A stretch of 64,000 bases of DNA from assembly GCA_964397655.1 (NCBI GenBank), contig CAYNKA010000001.1, positions 310,001 through 374,000 on the forward strand, written 5' to 3'. The position numbers were made by a program, and so were the translations under genes. This DNA is from CAYNKA01 sp964397655. GTDB lineage: Bacteria > Spirochaetota > Spirochaetia > DTKZ01. The notes below the pieces were generated by a model. That model searched no databases and was not told the DNA's origin. It saw nothing but the letters and a program-made list of their open reading frames with translations. Positions 7,864 to 16,845 of the stretch are shown here, in pieces; within the stretch, counting starts at the first letter, position 1; every line of letters begins with the position of its first letter.

Positions 7864-9672
7864 ATGAAGTGCTTCGAGCGATTCCTCGCCGCATCCGCGG
7901 TATTCCTCGTCTTCTTCGCCTGCTCCGAACCCGAGGCATTGAAGGAAGGCAAGGGCGTCCCCAGGGGCCCCGCCTCCGTCAAGGACATTCCCGGCACGAT
8001 GAGGATGTCCAAACCCATCGTCTGGGAGATCGGCAAGCCGGGAGGCACCTGGCAGGACACCTACTCCGAAGATCCCAAAAGCTACAATCCCTTCTCGAAT
8101 CTCGACGGAAGCCACATCGCGGTCTCAGGTCTCATGCTCGACTATCTCTTCGATTACGATCCGGACAAGCGCGAATGGTCGGGATGGCTCATCGACACCT
8201 TCGAGGTGAAGGAGAACGCGGCCGAGGACAGGATGGAGCTCGTCTGCAGGCTGAAGGACGGCGTCTTCTGGAGCGACGGCGTGCAGATGACCGCCGACGA
8301 CATGGTGTTCTGGTACGACGAGATCGAAGGCGACCCCGACATCTATCCGGTCGGAGCGCAGGGGCAGTACGTCAAGATGAACGACGGGAGTTCCAAGCGG
8401 ATCCTCCTGCAGAAGATCGACAAGCTCGGATTCAAGTACCTATTCCCCCGCGTCGTGCAGAATCCCGTCCTCATGGTCAACACGGGAAGCATCGTCCCGC
8501 GCCACGTCTGGGAGCCGGTCAAGAAGAAAAGCAAGAAGGCTCTCATGGACTTCTGGGGCATCGACACGCCGCCCTGGAAGCTCGTGGGGAACGGCCCCTT
8601 CCTCCTGGAAAAAAACGTCCCCGGCGAAAGGCTCATCTTCAAACGGAATCCTAACTACTGGATGAAGGACGCGGCGGGCAACCGCCTCCCCTACATCGAC
8701 AGGATCGTGCTCACCCTCACCCCGGACAGGAACGTCGAGCTCCTGAAATTCCAGAAGGGCGAGCTCGACAGCTATCCGCTCCGCGGCAAGGACCTCGCCA
8801 CCCTCGTGCCCGAGGCGAAGGCGAAAGGATACACAGTCTGGAACGGAGGGCCCGCGGACGGATATCCCGCTCTCATCTTCAACCAGAATCCCAAGGCGAT
8901 CTCCAAGGAGAAATACGAGCTCTTCACGAACGTCCACTTCCGGAGGGCGGTGAGCTGCCTCGTGGACAGGGAAACCATAATCAGCCAGACGATCAACGGT
9001 CTCGCCGAACCCCTCTACCACATCATCTCGGAATACAATAAATTCTTCGATCCGGCGCAGACCTCGCCATTCTCCTACAATCCCGAAAAAGCGCGGGAAC
9101 TCCTCGCCGAGGGAGGCTTCAGGGACTCGGACGGCGACGGAATGCTCGAGGACCGAAACGGCAGGAAGCTCGTCTTCGACATCATGACGTCGAGCCAGGA
9201 CACGGTGCTCCACGATTACCTGAACATCATCATAACCGACATGGCGAAGGTCGGCATCAAGGCCACGCTCCAGGCCGTGGATCGCAACGTCGTCGTCCAG
9301 AAACTCCTCCATACCTGGGACTGGGACTGCTACCTCGCGAGCTTCGGATTCCCGACCTTCCCGGAGCAGTGGTACAACATCTGGAGATCGGACGGGAACC
9401 TCCACTACTGGAATCCGAAGCAGGCGGAACCCCTCGCTGAATGGGAGAGGAACGTCGACGCCCTCTACCAGAAACTCATCTACACCTACGACGAGGCGAA
9501 GGTGAAGGAGATCTATTCCGAATTCCAGAAGACGCTCATGGACGCCATGGTCATCATTCCGCTGTTCAGGATGTACAGCTTCTTCGCCGTCTACGACAAA
9601 TGGGGCAACCTGAACTGGGACGTCCGCCATTCTCTCGGGGACGGGTACCGCAGGCTGTATCTCAAGCAGTGA
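7864..9672 (+). CDS. Family 5 extracellular solute-binding lipoprotein (peptide/nickel type ABC importer)
   Basis: A protein of 602 residues; GGGAGGGG precedes the ATG. The N-terminus is a lipoprotein signal (hydrophobic stretch ending VFFAC, Cys20), so it is a lipid-anchored receptor. The SBP_bac_5 domain fills the rest, with the diagnostic GNGPFLLEKN..GERLIFKRNPNYW block and the later FRRAVSCLVDRETI segment. It is the first gene of a complete five-gene Dpp/Opp-type importer. The ligand may be peptides, oligosaccharides or other small molecules; family 5 proteins cannot be separated by sequence alone. Confidence 0.9.
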   Translation: MKCFERFLAASAVFLVFFACSEPEALKEGKGVPRGPASVKDIPGTMRMSKPIVWEIGKPGGTWQDTYSEDPKSYNPFSNLDGSHIAVSGLMLDYLFDYDPDKREWSGWLIDTFEVKENAAEDRMELVCRLKDGVFWSDGVQMTADDMVFWYDEIEGDPDIYPVGAQGQYVKMNDGSSKRILLQKIDKLGFKYLFPRVVQNPVLMVNTGSIVPRHVWEPVKKKSKKALMDFWGIDTPPWKLVGNGPFLLEKNVPGERLIFKRNPNYWMKDAAGNRLPYIDRIVLTLTPDRNVELLKFQKGELDSYPLRGKDLATLVPEAKAKGYTVWNGGPADGYPALIFNQNPKAISKEKYELFTNVHFRRAVSCLVDRETIISQTINGLAEPLYHIISEYNKFFDPAQTSPFSYNPEKARELLAEGGFRDSDGDGMLEDRNGRKLVFDIMTSSQDTVLHDYLNIIITDMAKVGIKATLQAVDRNVVVQKLLHTWDWDCYLASFGFPTFPEQWYNIWRSDGNLHYWNPKQAEPLAEWERNVDALYQKLIYTYDEAKVKEIYSEFQKTLMDAMVIIPLFRMYSFFAVYDKWGNLNWDVRHSLGDGYRRLYLKQ

Positions 9673-9689
9673 AAGGGGTTTCCTCCGCG

Positions 9690-10691
9690 ATGGAAAGAAT
9701 CGAGGCGTTCTTCAGAAAGCATCCCCTCCTCTCCTTCGTCGTCCGGCGCGTTTTCGCGATGGTGCCGATCCTGCTCGTCACGATCTTCATGTTCTTCTTC
9801 TTCATGAGCCTCGCGCCGGGAGACTTCTTCACCGCCTATTACCAGAATCCCGAGATAGACCCGAAGGTCATCGATTACTACCGGGCCGAGTTCGGGCTCG
9901 ACAAGCCTTTCTACCTTCAATTTCTCTATTGGTTGAAGAAGGTCGTCATCGATCACGATCTCGGCATGTCCTTCTCCTACCGGCAGCCCATCCTGAACCT
10001 CATGGCACCGAGGATAGGGAACACCCTGATTCTCAACCTCTTTTCCCTCGTGTTTTCCTACCTCGTTTCGTATCCGATCGCGTTCTACTTCGCATACAGG
10101 CCGCACAGGGGGGTGGAGCGCGCAGTCAACCTGGGAACGCTCGTTCTCTATTCCTCGCCTTCCTTCTTTCTCGCCCTGCTCGGCCTGCTTTTCGCGGCGG
10201 CTACGGGTATTTTCCCCCTCGGCGGAGCCACGAGCATCAATTACGAATCCCTCTCCTCCGCGGGTAAGGTCATGGACCGCCTTCACCATCTCCTCCTGCC
10301 CGTGCTCATCGGCTTCCTCGGCGGAATCGCCGGCTCCATCCGCAGCATGAAGGTCCTGCTGCTCGAGGAATTCCGGAAGCCCTACATCACGGCCGTCCGC
10401 GCGAGGGGAATCGGCGACGTCGGAGTCATCAAGCACGCGTTCAGGAACGCCCTCACGCCGTTCATAACCAGCATGTCGGGCCTGCTCGCGGGCCTCATCT
10501 CCGGCTCGCTTTTCGTGGAGATCATCTTCGGGTATCCGGGCATCGGAAAGCTCCTCTACGACGCCATGATGAGGAAGGACTATTACCTCGTGCTTTCGAA
10601 CATGATCGCGAGCGACGTCCTCATCCTCCTCGGCATTCTTCTTTCGGACATCCTTCTGGCAGCTTCCGATCCGAGAGTGAGGATCAAATGA
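9690..10691 (+). CDS. Peptide-type ABC transporter permease (DppB family)
   Basis: A multi-pass membrane protein of 333 residues. The ATG at 9690 is preceded by AAAGGGG; an in-frame GTG at 9669 would add seven residues and cannot be excluded. Family landmarks are the N-terminal helix FAMVPILLVTIFMFFFF followed by APGDFF, and the loop RARGIGDVGVIKHAFRNALTP, the EAA contact with the ATPase. The C-terminus overlaps the next gene by four bases. It pairs with the next permease in the inner membrane. Confidence 0.9.
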   Translation: MERIEAFFRKHPLLSFVVRRVFAMVPILLVTIFMFFFFMSLAPGDFFTAYYQNPEIDPKVIDYYRAEFGLDKPFYLQFLYWLKKVVIDHDLGMSFSYRQPILNLMAPRIGNTLILNLFSLVFSYLVSYPIAFYFAYRPHRGVERAVNLGTLVLYSSPSFFLALLGLLFAAATGIFPLGGATSINYESLSSAGKVMDRLHHLLLPVLIGFLGGIAGSIRSMKVLLLEEFRKPYITAVRARGIGDVGVIKHAFRNALTPFITSMSGLLAGLISGSLFVEIIFGYPGIGKLLYDAMMRKDYYLVLSNMIASDVLILLGILLSDILLAASDPRVRIK

Positions 10692-11755
10692 CGTTTTTTT
10701 CGGGAACGCCCTTCGAACTCGCGTACGAGAAATTCCGCAGGCAGAAAATCGGGATGGTGAGCCTCGTCGTTCTCGCTGTGCTCTACGTCGGCCTGCTCTT
10801 CGAAGGCTGCATAGCGCCCTACGGTCCCAACACGAAATTCAAGAACAAGTCCTACCATCCGCCGCACAGGATCAGGCTCTTCCACGAGGGGAAATTCATC
10901 GGCCCCTTCGTCTACGAGTACGAGATGGTCAATCCCGTCTTCAAGGCCTATCAGGTCGACCGGAAGGTCTTTCACCGCATCGTCCCCTTCGCCAAGGGCG
11001 AGCCCTACGATCTCTTCTTCCTCATCCCCGCCGACCGCCACCTCTTCGGCAGCCACGACGGGGAGCCGATCTTCCTCCTCGGCACGGACAACCTGGGAAG
11101 GGACATATTCTCCCGCATCGTCTACGGCGCCAAGATTTCCCTCACCATCGGATTCATCAGCGTCTTCCTCTCGCTCTTCGGCGGGATCGTCATCGGGGGA
11201 TTCTCCGGTTACATCGGAGGACTCACCGACTGGTTCTCGATGCGCGCGGTAGAGATAGTCGTCCTTCTGCCCACGTTCTACTTCTTTCTCTTTCTCCGTT
11301 CCGTCATGCCCACCGACGTCCCTCCGGCGCAGAAATTCCTGTACATCACCGCAATCCTGGCGATTCCCGGCGGTGCGGGCAGCGCGCGCAGCATAAGGAA
11401 CTGGGTCCTATCGCTGAAGAATTCGGATTACGTGGCCTCCGCGGTCCTGTCGGGCGCACCCAGGACGTCGGTCCTGTTCCGGCACATCCTGCCCCAGATC
11501 CGGAACATCCTCATCCTCGACATCACCCTGAGCGTGCCCGGCGTCATTCTCGGCGAGGCGGGGCTCTCCTTCCTCAACCTCGGGATCACCGAACCTTCGG
11601 TGAGCTGGGGAATGCTCATGAACTCGGCCATGGACATCAACGTCCTGCTCCAATATCCCTGGCTCCTCGCTCCGGCGGCAGTCATCATCATCACGGTGTT
11701 CTCCTTCTTCGCCTTCGGCTACGCGCTGAAGGACGCACTGGACCCGAAGGCTTGA
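10688..11755 (+). CDS. Peptide-type ABC transporter permease (DppC family)
   Basis: A protein of 355 residues, longer than most DppC proteins (about 300). There is an extra stretch between the first membrane helix and the landmark LLGTDNLGRDIFSRIVYGA near residue 135. The inserted part (around residues 50-125) is hydrophilic and probably lies outside the membrane. The typical DppC core follows, with an ATPase-contact loop at AVLSGAPRTSVLFRHILPQ. The gene overlaps dppB by four bases. The extracytoplasmic insert is the only unusual point. Confidence 0.9.
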   Translation: MTFFSGTPFELAYEKFRRQKIGMVSLVVLAVLYVGLLFEGCIAPYGPNTKFKNKSYHPPHRIRLFHEGKFIGPFVYEYEMVNPVFKAYQVDRKVFHRIVPFAKGEPYDLFFLIPADRHLFGSHDGEPIFLLGTDNLGRDIFSRIVYGAKISLTIGFISVFLSLFGGIVIGGFSGYIGGLTDWFSMRAVEIVVLLPTFYFFLFLRSVMPTDVPPAQKFLYITAILAIPGGAGSARSIRNWVLSLKNSDYVASAVLSGAPRTSVLFRHILPQIRNILILDITLSVPGVILGEAGLSFLNLGITEPSVSWGMLMNSAMDINVLLQYPWLLAPAAVIIITVFSFFAFGYALKDALDPKA

Positions 11756-11764
11756 GGGGGCGGA

Positions 11765-12730
11765 ATGAAAATCCTGGAAGTGAAAAACCTGTCCACTCGG
11801 TTCGAGCTCATCCGCCACACGGTGCGCGCGGTCGACGACGTCTCATTCGAACTCGAGGACCGGGAGATCCTGGCGATCGCCGGAGAATCCGGCTGCGGCA
11901 AGAGCGCTACCGCGCTCTCCGTCCTCAAGCTCATCCAGCCGCCCGGGAAGATCGACGCGGCCTCGAAAGTCATCTTCGAGGACCGGAACCTCCTGGACCT
12001 CGACGAAGACCGGATGAACGAGATCCGGGGCAAAAGCATTTCCATGATCTTCCAGGAGCCGTCGGCCTCCTTCAATCCGCTCTTCACCGTGGGGAGCCAG
12101 ATAGCCGAAACGCTTCGTATTCATCTGAAGATGCGCAAGAAGGAGGCCCTCGAACGGGCCGCCGGGCTTCTGGGAAGCGTGCGGATTCCGAATCCGGAAC
12201 GGCGGTCCTCCGACTACCCCTTCCAGCTCTCGGGCGGCATGCTCCAACGCGCCATGATCGCGCTCGCCATGTCCTGCTCCCCGCGCATCCTCCTCGCGGA
12301 CGAGCCCACGACGGCACTCGATCCCACGACCCAGATCCAGATCCTGGACCTTATCAAGGAGCGGAGCTCCGACTCCGGCATGTCCGTCGTCTTCGTCACC
12401 CACGATCTCGAGCTCCTCTCCGGCTTCGCCGACCGCATCCTGGTCATGTACGCGGGCAAGGTCTTCGAGACCTCTCCCGCCGAGGAACTCCTTTCCAGGC
12501 CGCTGCATCCGTACGCGGCCGATCTCCTCGCCGCCATTCCGCGGCGCGGCATCTTCAAGGAGGAGAAACGCCTCTTCACCATTCCCGGCAGGGTTCCGGA
12601 TCCCGGAAACCGCCCGGCCGGTTGTCCCTACCATCCCCGCTGCTCCCGCGTCCTGGAAAAATGCCGGCGCGAGGAACCGCCGCTCTTCTCCTCGGGAAAT
12701 CGCTCCGTGAGGTGCTGGCTCCATGGCTGA
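11765..12730 (+). CDS. Peptide-type ABC transporter ATP-binding protein (DppD family)
   Basis: A protein of 321 residues. Walker A is GESGCGKSA, the signature is LSGGMLQRAMIALAMS, and Walker B is ILLADEPTTALD. It also has the family-specific C-terminal block CPYHPRCSRVLEKC seen in Dpp/Opp ATPases; cysteines of this block bind an iron-sulfur cluster in some members. It starts nine bases after the permease gene with GGGGGCGGA as ribosome site, and its end overlaps the partner ATPase. Confidence 0.92.
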   Translation: MKILEVKNLSTRFELIRHTVRAVDDVSFELEDREILAIAGESGCGKSATALSVLKLIQPPGKIDAASKVIFEDRNLLDLDEDRMNEIRGKSISMIFQEPSASFNPLFTVGSQIAETLRIHLKMRKKEALERAAGLLGSVRIPNPERRSSDYPFQLSGGMLQRAMIALAMSCSPRILLADEPTTALDPTTQIQILDLIKERSSDSGMSVVFVTHDLELLSGFADRILVMYAGKVFETSPAEELLSRPLHPYAADLLAAIPRRGIFKEEKRLFTIPGRVPDPGNRPAGCPYHPRCSRVLEKCRREEPPLFSSGNRSVRCWLHG

Positions 12731-13694
12731 AAGACCGCTTCTCGAGGTCGGGAACCTCGTCAAACACTATCCCCTCAAGGCAGGACTGTTCTCCGCGGCG
12801 AAGGAAAAGGTCCATGCGGTGAACGGCGTTTCCTTCGACATCCCCCGCGGAAAAACCCTGGGTCTCGTGGGGGAATCGGGCTGCGGAAAGACGACCACGG
12901 GCAAGATGCTGCTCAGGCTCGTGGAGGCGGACTCCGGGTCCTTCTCCTTCGACGGTTCGCCAAACGTCTTCGGGCTCTCCAAGCACGAACTCCGAACGGT
13001 GAGATCGAGGATGCAGTACGTATTCCAGGACCCCTACGCATCCCTCAATCCCAAGATGCAGGTGAGGAACATAGTCACCGAACCGCTCAAGTACGCCGGA
13101 AACTTGAAAAGGGGCGAGACGGACGCCAAGGCGGCCGAGCTTCTGGACCGCGTCGGCCTCCAGGCCCGGGACATCCACAAATACCCTCATGAGTTCTCGG
13201 GCGGGCAGCGCCAGCGCATAAGCATCGCCCGGGCTCTGGCGAATCGCCCCGCGTTCATCGTCTGCGACGAGCCGGTCTCCTCGCTGGACGTCTCCATCCA
13301 GTCTCAGATCCTCAACCTCCTCATCGACATCCAGAAGGAATTCGGCATCACCTACCTCTTCATAGCCCACAACCTCGCCGTAGTTTTCTATCTGAGCGAT
13401 TTCGTGGCGGTCATGTACACGGGAAGAATCGTGGAGCGGGCGCCCTCCCGCGAGCTGTACGAGCATCCCCTCCATCCCTACACCCGTCTCCTCCTGGAGA
13501 CCCTCCCTGGAAGCGAAGGATCCGGGCATCGCGAGGATTCGGGCGTGGTCCCGAGCCTCATCGATCTGCCTCCGGGCTGCACCTTCTACCCGCGCTGCCC
13601 GCTCCGCGGTCCCGAGTGTCTGGAGGCCGTTCCGCCTCTCGATGAACGGGAAGACGGCCACTTCGCGGCCTGCTTCCGAGCAGGCTCGATATAA
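12723..13694 (+). CDS. Peptide-type ABC transporter ATP-binding protein (DppF family)
   Basis: A protein of 323 residues that starts eight bases inside the previous gene. Walker A is GESGCGKTT, the signature FSGGQRQRISIARAL and Walker B FIVCDEPVSSLD, with the D-loop and H-loop (FIAHNLAVV). It has the C-terminal CTFYPRCPLRGPEC block. It forms the second half of the ATPase heterodimer of the importer. No terminator with a T-run is visible after it. Confidence 0.92.
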   Translation: MAERPLLEVGNLVKHYPLKAGLFSAAKEKVHAVNGVSFDIPRGKTLGLVGESGCGKTTTGKMLLRLVEADSGSFSFDGSPNVFGLSKHELRTVRSRMQYVFQDPYASLNPKMQVRNIVTEPLKYAGNLKRGETDAKAAELLDRVGLQARDIHKYPHEFSGGQRQRISIARALANRPAFIVCDEPVSSLDVSIQSQILNLLIDIQKEFGITYLFIAHNLAVVFYLSDFVAVMYTGRIVERAPSRELYEHPLHPYTRLLLETLPGSEGSGHREDSGVVPSLIDLPPGCTFYPRCPLRGPECLEAVPPLDEREDGHFAACFRAGSI

Positions 13695-13707
13695 TTCAGG
13701 GCCGGTC

Positions 13708-13736
13708 TCGACTCCATCACCCGATAATTGTATATT
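13708..13736 (+). promoter_or_regulatory. Possible promoter for the trehalose cluster
   Basis: TCGACT (13708-13713), a 17-bp spacer and TATATT (13731-13736) lie 17 bases before the ATG at 13754. The -35 box is imperfect. Confidence 0.4.
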
Positions 13737-13753
13737 TATCAGCGGGCACGAGA

Positions 13754-15343
13754 ATGGACGACAAGCTGCTTACGAAATTGAAACGCATCATGGACGCGAC
13801 CCGGACCGCGGCGATGAAATCGGAAATTCTGGAACCGTTCGGCGACATCGCGACCCGCGAAAGCCTCGTCGAGCTCGTCGGAAAGAAGCTTTCCGGCAGA
13901 AAGCTCGTCATCGTCTCCAACCGCGAGCCTTACACGCACGTCAGAAAAGACTCCGCGATCTCCTGGTTCCGCACGGCGGGAGGGCTCACGGTGGCCCTGG
14001 ATTCCATGGCGTCGGCCTGCGACGCCGTATGGGTGTGCTACGGCGACGGCGACGCCGACTTCGAAGTCACGGACTCCGGGGGACACGTCCGGGTCCCGCC
14101 GTCGAATCCGCGCTACACGCTCAAGCGCATCCCTCTCTCCCAGGAGGAAATCGAAGGCTATTACGAAGGGTTCGCGAATGAAACCCTGTGGCCTCTCTGT
14201 CACGTCTGCTACATCCGCCCGAGATTCAAGCTCAGCGACTGGGAGCACTACCGGGAGGTGAACCGTAAATTCGCTGAAGCGGTCGCGGACGAAACCCCTC
14301 CGAACGGGATCGTCTTCTTTCAGGATTACCACCTCTGTCTCGCCGCGAAATTCCTTAAGGAGAAACGTCCGGACCTCACCACCGTGCTCTTCTGGCACAT
14401 ACCCTGGCCGAATCCCGAGATCTTCAGGATCTGCCCCTGGAAAAAGGAGCTGCTCGAAGGTCTCCTCGCGAACGACATCGTGGGCTTCCATCTCCGCTAT
14501 CACGCGAACAATTTCGCTGAAACCGTCGACCAGGAGCTCGAAAGCAGGATCGACTGGGAAAAGATGAAGATTCAGCGCAAGGATTCCTCCACCGTCGTGA
14601 GTTCCTACCCGATCTCGGTGGATTTCTCTTCCATCGTCCGCCTCGCCATGGATCCCGAGGTCAGGCGCGCGGAAAGGGAACTGATCGGAGAATTCGATCT
14701 CGAAGGAAAGAAGGTCGGGCTCGGCGTTGACCGCCTCGACTATACGAAGGGCATCCCGGAACGGCTCGACGCATTGGAAAGGCTCTTCGAGAAATACCCG
14801 TCCTACATCGGAAAGCTCGTCTTCGTCCAGATCGGTGTACCGAGCCGTACCCACATCGAGGACTACCGGGAAGTCATAGAACGCATCGAAATCAAAACCG
14901 AGAAGATCAACCGGCGGTTCGGAAACGGGACCTGGGAACCGATCAAATTCCTCAAAGGCAGGAAGAACTTCGACGATCTCATCCCCTTCTACCGTCTTTC
15001 GGACTTCTGCATCGTGAGCAGCCTCCACGACGGCATGAATCTCGTGGCCAAGGAATACGTCGCCGCCTCCTACGACGGACACGGCGTCCTCCTGCTTTCC
15101 GGTTTCACGGGTGCCGCCCGGGAATTGGAACAGGCCACGCTCATCAATCCCTACGACACCGAGACTTTCACGGAATCGCTCAGGGAGGCGCTCGAGATGC
15201 CCGCTGAGGAACAGCGGCGCAGGCTCGACAGGATGAGGACGACCGTCGCGGAGAACAACATCTATTCCTGGGCCCAGGAGATACTGACCAACGTCGTCCG
15301 GCTCGCCGAGGACGGATCCATCGCGGCTCGGACGGACGCATGA
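13754..15343 (+). CDS. otsA: Trehalose-6-phosphate synthase-like glycosyltransferase (GT20)
   Basis: A protein of 529 residues. After about 48 extra N-terminal residues, the GT20 fold begins at KLVIVSNREPYTHVR. Key family blocks are LWPLCH, FQDYHL, FWHIPWPNPEIF, GVDRLDYTKGIPER (donor phosphate contacts) and LHDGMNLVAKEYVA. The SNREPY form of the N-terminal motif belongs to a GT20 branch found in many environmental bacteria, so glucosylglycerol-phosphate synthase or another acceptor is possible. The adjacent phosphatase overlaps by four bases, and together they should make trehalose or a similar compatible solute from UDP-glucose. Confidence 0.82.
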   Translation: MDDKLLTKLKRIMDATRTAAMKSEILEPFGDIATRESLVELVGKKLSGRKLVIVSNREPYTHVRKDSAISWFRTAGGLTVALDSMASACDAVWVCYGDGDADFEVTDSGGHVRVPPSNPRYTLKRIPLSQEEIEGYYEGFANETLWPLCHVCYIRPRFKLSDWEHYREVNRKFAEAVADETPPNGIVFFQDYHLCLAAKFLKEKRPDLTTVLFWHIPWPNPEIFRICPWKKELLEGLLANDIVGFHLRYHANNFAETVDQELESRIDWEKMKIQRKDSSTVVSSYPISVDFSSIVRLAMDPEVRRAERELIGEFDLEGKKVGLGVDRLDYTKGIPERLDALERLFEKYPSYIGKLVFVQIGVPSRTHIEDYREVIERIEIKTEKINRRFGNGTWEPIKFLKGRKNFDDLIPFYRLSDFCIVSSLHDGMNLVAKEYVAASYDGHGVLLLSGFTGAARELEQATLINPYDTETFTESLREALEMPAEEQRRRLDRMRTTVAENNIYSWAQEILTNVVRLAEDGSIAARTDA

Positions 15344-16158
15344 TGGAGAGCGGGACTGCCTGCAGAACGCCTCGGGCTTTCCGGAAGGAGGATCTGCCCG
15401 AGGTCTCTCCCCCCTCGCCCCGTCTCCTCGCCTTCGACTTCGACGGAACGCTTTCCTTCATGGCGCCGACTCCGGAACAGGCTTCGCTCCCTCCCGGGAC
15501 CAAGGCCCTCCTGATAGAACTGGCCCGCGCCCCCGGCACGACCCTCGCGGTCCTGAGCGGGAGGAGTCTCGCGAGCGTCTCCGCCATGCTCGAAGGCATC
15601 GATGGAATCGTCGCGTTCGGCAGTCACGGCCTCACCTCGAACAGGCCGGAGTTCTCTTTGCCGGACGAGGAACTCGCCTACTGGACCGGCCTTTGCCGCA
15701 CTGCGTACGAACGGATCGAGCCGCTCGCGCCCATGGCCCCCGGCACCATAATCGAAATGAAGGGGCCCGACCTCTGCCTCCATTACAGGCTCGCGGATCC
15801 CGTCCTCGTCCCTCCTCTCCTCCGCGAGGCTCGGAAACGTCTCGCAGACCTTCCCTTCGCCCTCAGGTCGGGAAAACTCATCCTCGAGGCCCGTCCGCCT
15901 CTGGCGAGCAAGGGCGCGGCGATCCTGAAGCTCGCGGAATCCGTTCCCGGCTGCCTCGCCTCGGGGCTCTGCATCTACGCCGGTGACGACGACACGGACG
16001 AGGACGCCTTCGCCGCGCTCTCCGAGCTCGGCGACCGTGCGATATCGTTCAAGGTCGGACCCGGAAGGACCAAGGCCCGTTACCGGCTCGCGGACCCGTC
16101 GGAAGTCGAAAGACTCCTCGGCAGTCTCGCGGAGGCGGGCAGAAAACGCAAGGAGTGA
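15340..16158 (+). CDS. otsB: Trehalose-6-phosphate phosphatase-like HAD hydrolase
   Basis: A protein of 272 residues. The HAD nucleophile motif LLAFDFDGTLSF lies near residue 30, the second motif VLSGRS near 69, and the Mg-binding motif YAGDDDTDEDAF near 212. This is the OtsB pattern (trehalose-phosphatase) of cap type C2B. The ATG overlaps the TGA of the synthase gene, so synthesis and dephosphorylation are coupled. A second ATG one codon on is an alternative start. Confidence 0.88.
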   Translation: MMESGTACRTPRAFRKEDLPEVSPPSPRLLAFDFDGTLSFMAPTPEQASLPPGTKALLIELARAPGTTLAVLSGRSLASVSAMLEGIDGIVAFGSHGLTSNRPEFSLPDEELAYWTGLCRTAYERIEPLAPMAPGTIIEMKGPDLCLHYRLADPVLVPPLLREARKRLADLPFALRSGKLILEARPPLASKGAAILKLAESVPGCLASGLCIYAGDDDTDEDAFAALSELGDRAISFKVGPGRTKARYRLADPSEVERLLGSLAEAGRKRKE

Positions 16159-16161
16159 AAC

Positions 16162-16845
16162 ATGCAATGGACTTCGTTTTCCGCATGGCTCGATCCCCTC
16201 AGATCGGTGCTCGGCGATCTCGGTGATTTCGCGCCCCGTCTCGTCACGGGGCTCGTCGTGTTCGTCGTCGGACTTCTCCTCACCCGCCTCGCCGAAACCC
16301 TGACGAGGGGGCTCTGCAGGCTCCTCAAACTCGACTCCAAGCTCGAGTCGGTCTGGATTTTCCGCCCCTGGGCCAAGGGCACGCTGTCGATGACGCCTTC
16401 GAGGACGATCGGAAGGTTCACCTTCTACCTACTCCTCATCATCGTGATTCTCCTTACTCTCCGCATCCTCAATCCCGACATGAACAAGACGATCCTCACG
16501 TCCATGGGCCAGATCCTTCCCAGGATGTTCGGCTTCATGCTCATCATCTTCCTCGGTTCCCTCATCGCCATGTTCGTGTCGGTCTTCGCGCAGCTCGTTC
16601 TCGAGAGATCGGGCGTTCAGCATCCCCAGCTCTGGGGTAAGGTGGTCGCCTGGAGCACTTTCGGCGGGGCCATTCTCCTGTCCATGGAGCAGCTCGGCAT
16701 CGTCGGCACGATTCTCACGTTCGTCGTCCTCATCCTGTTCTCGGCGTTCGCTCTCGCGGGAGCCATCGCTTTCGGCCTCGGCTGCAAGGACATGGCCAGG
16801 CAGTTCCTCATCGAGCTGCTCAAGGGCGACAAGAAGGATCAGTAG
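16162..16845 (+). CDS. MscS-related transmembrane-helix membrane protein
   Basis: A very hydrophobic protein of 227 residues with about four to five membrane segments, including LVTGLVVFVVGLLLTRLAE, FTFYLLLIIVILLTL and MFGFMLIIFLGSLIAMFVS. The last, ending in GAIAFGLGCKDMARQFL, resembles the pore-lining TM3 region of MscS. The beta domain of a true MscS is absent. This matches the conserved TM-helix (PF05552-like) proteins. It starts three bases after the phosphatase gene, so an osmotic-stress role with the trehalose enzymes is a reasonable inference. Its last seven bases overlap the convergent kinase gene. Confidence 0.75.
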   Translation: MQWTSFSAWLDPLRSVLGDLGDFAPRLVTGLVVFVVGLLLTRLAETLTRGLCRLLKLDSKLESVWIFRPWAKGTLSMTPSRTIGRFTFYLLLIIVILLTLRILNPDMNKTILTSMGQILPRMFGFMLIIFLGSLIAMFVSVFAQLVLERSGVQHPQLWGKVVAWSTFGGAILLSMEQLGIVGTILTFVVLILFSAFALAGAIAFGLGCKDMARQFLIELLKGDKKDQ

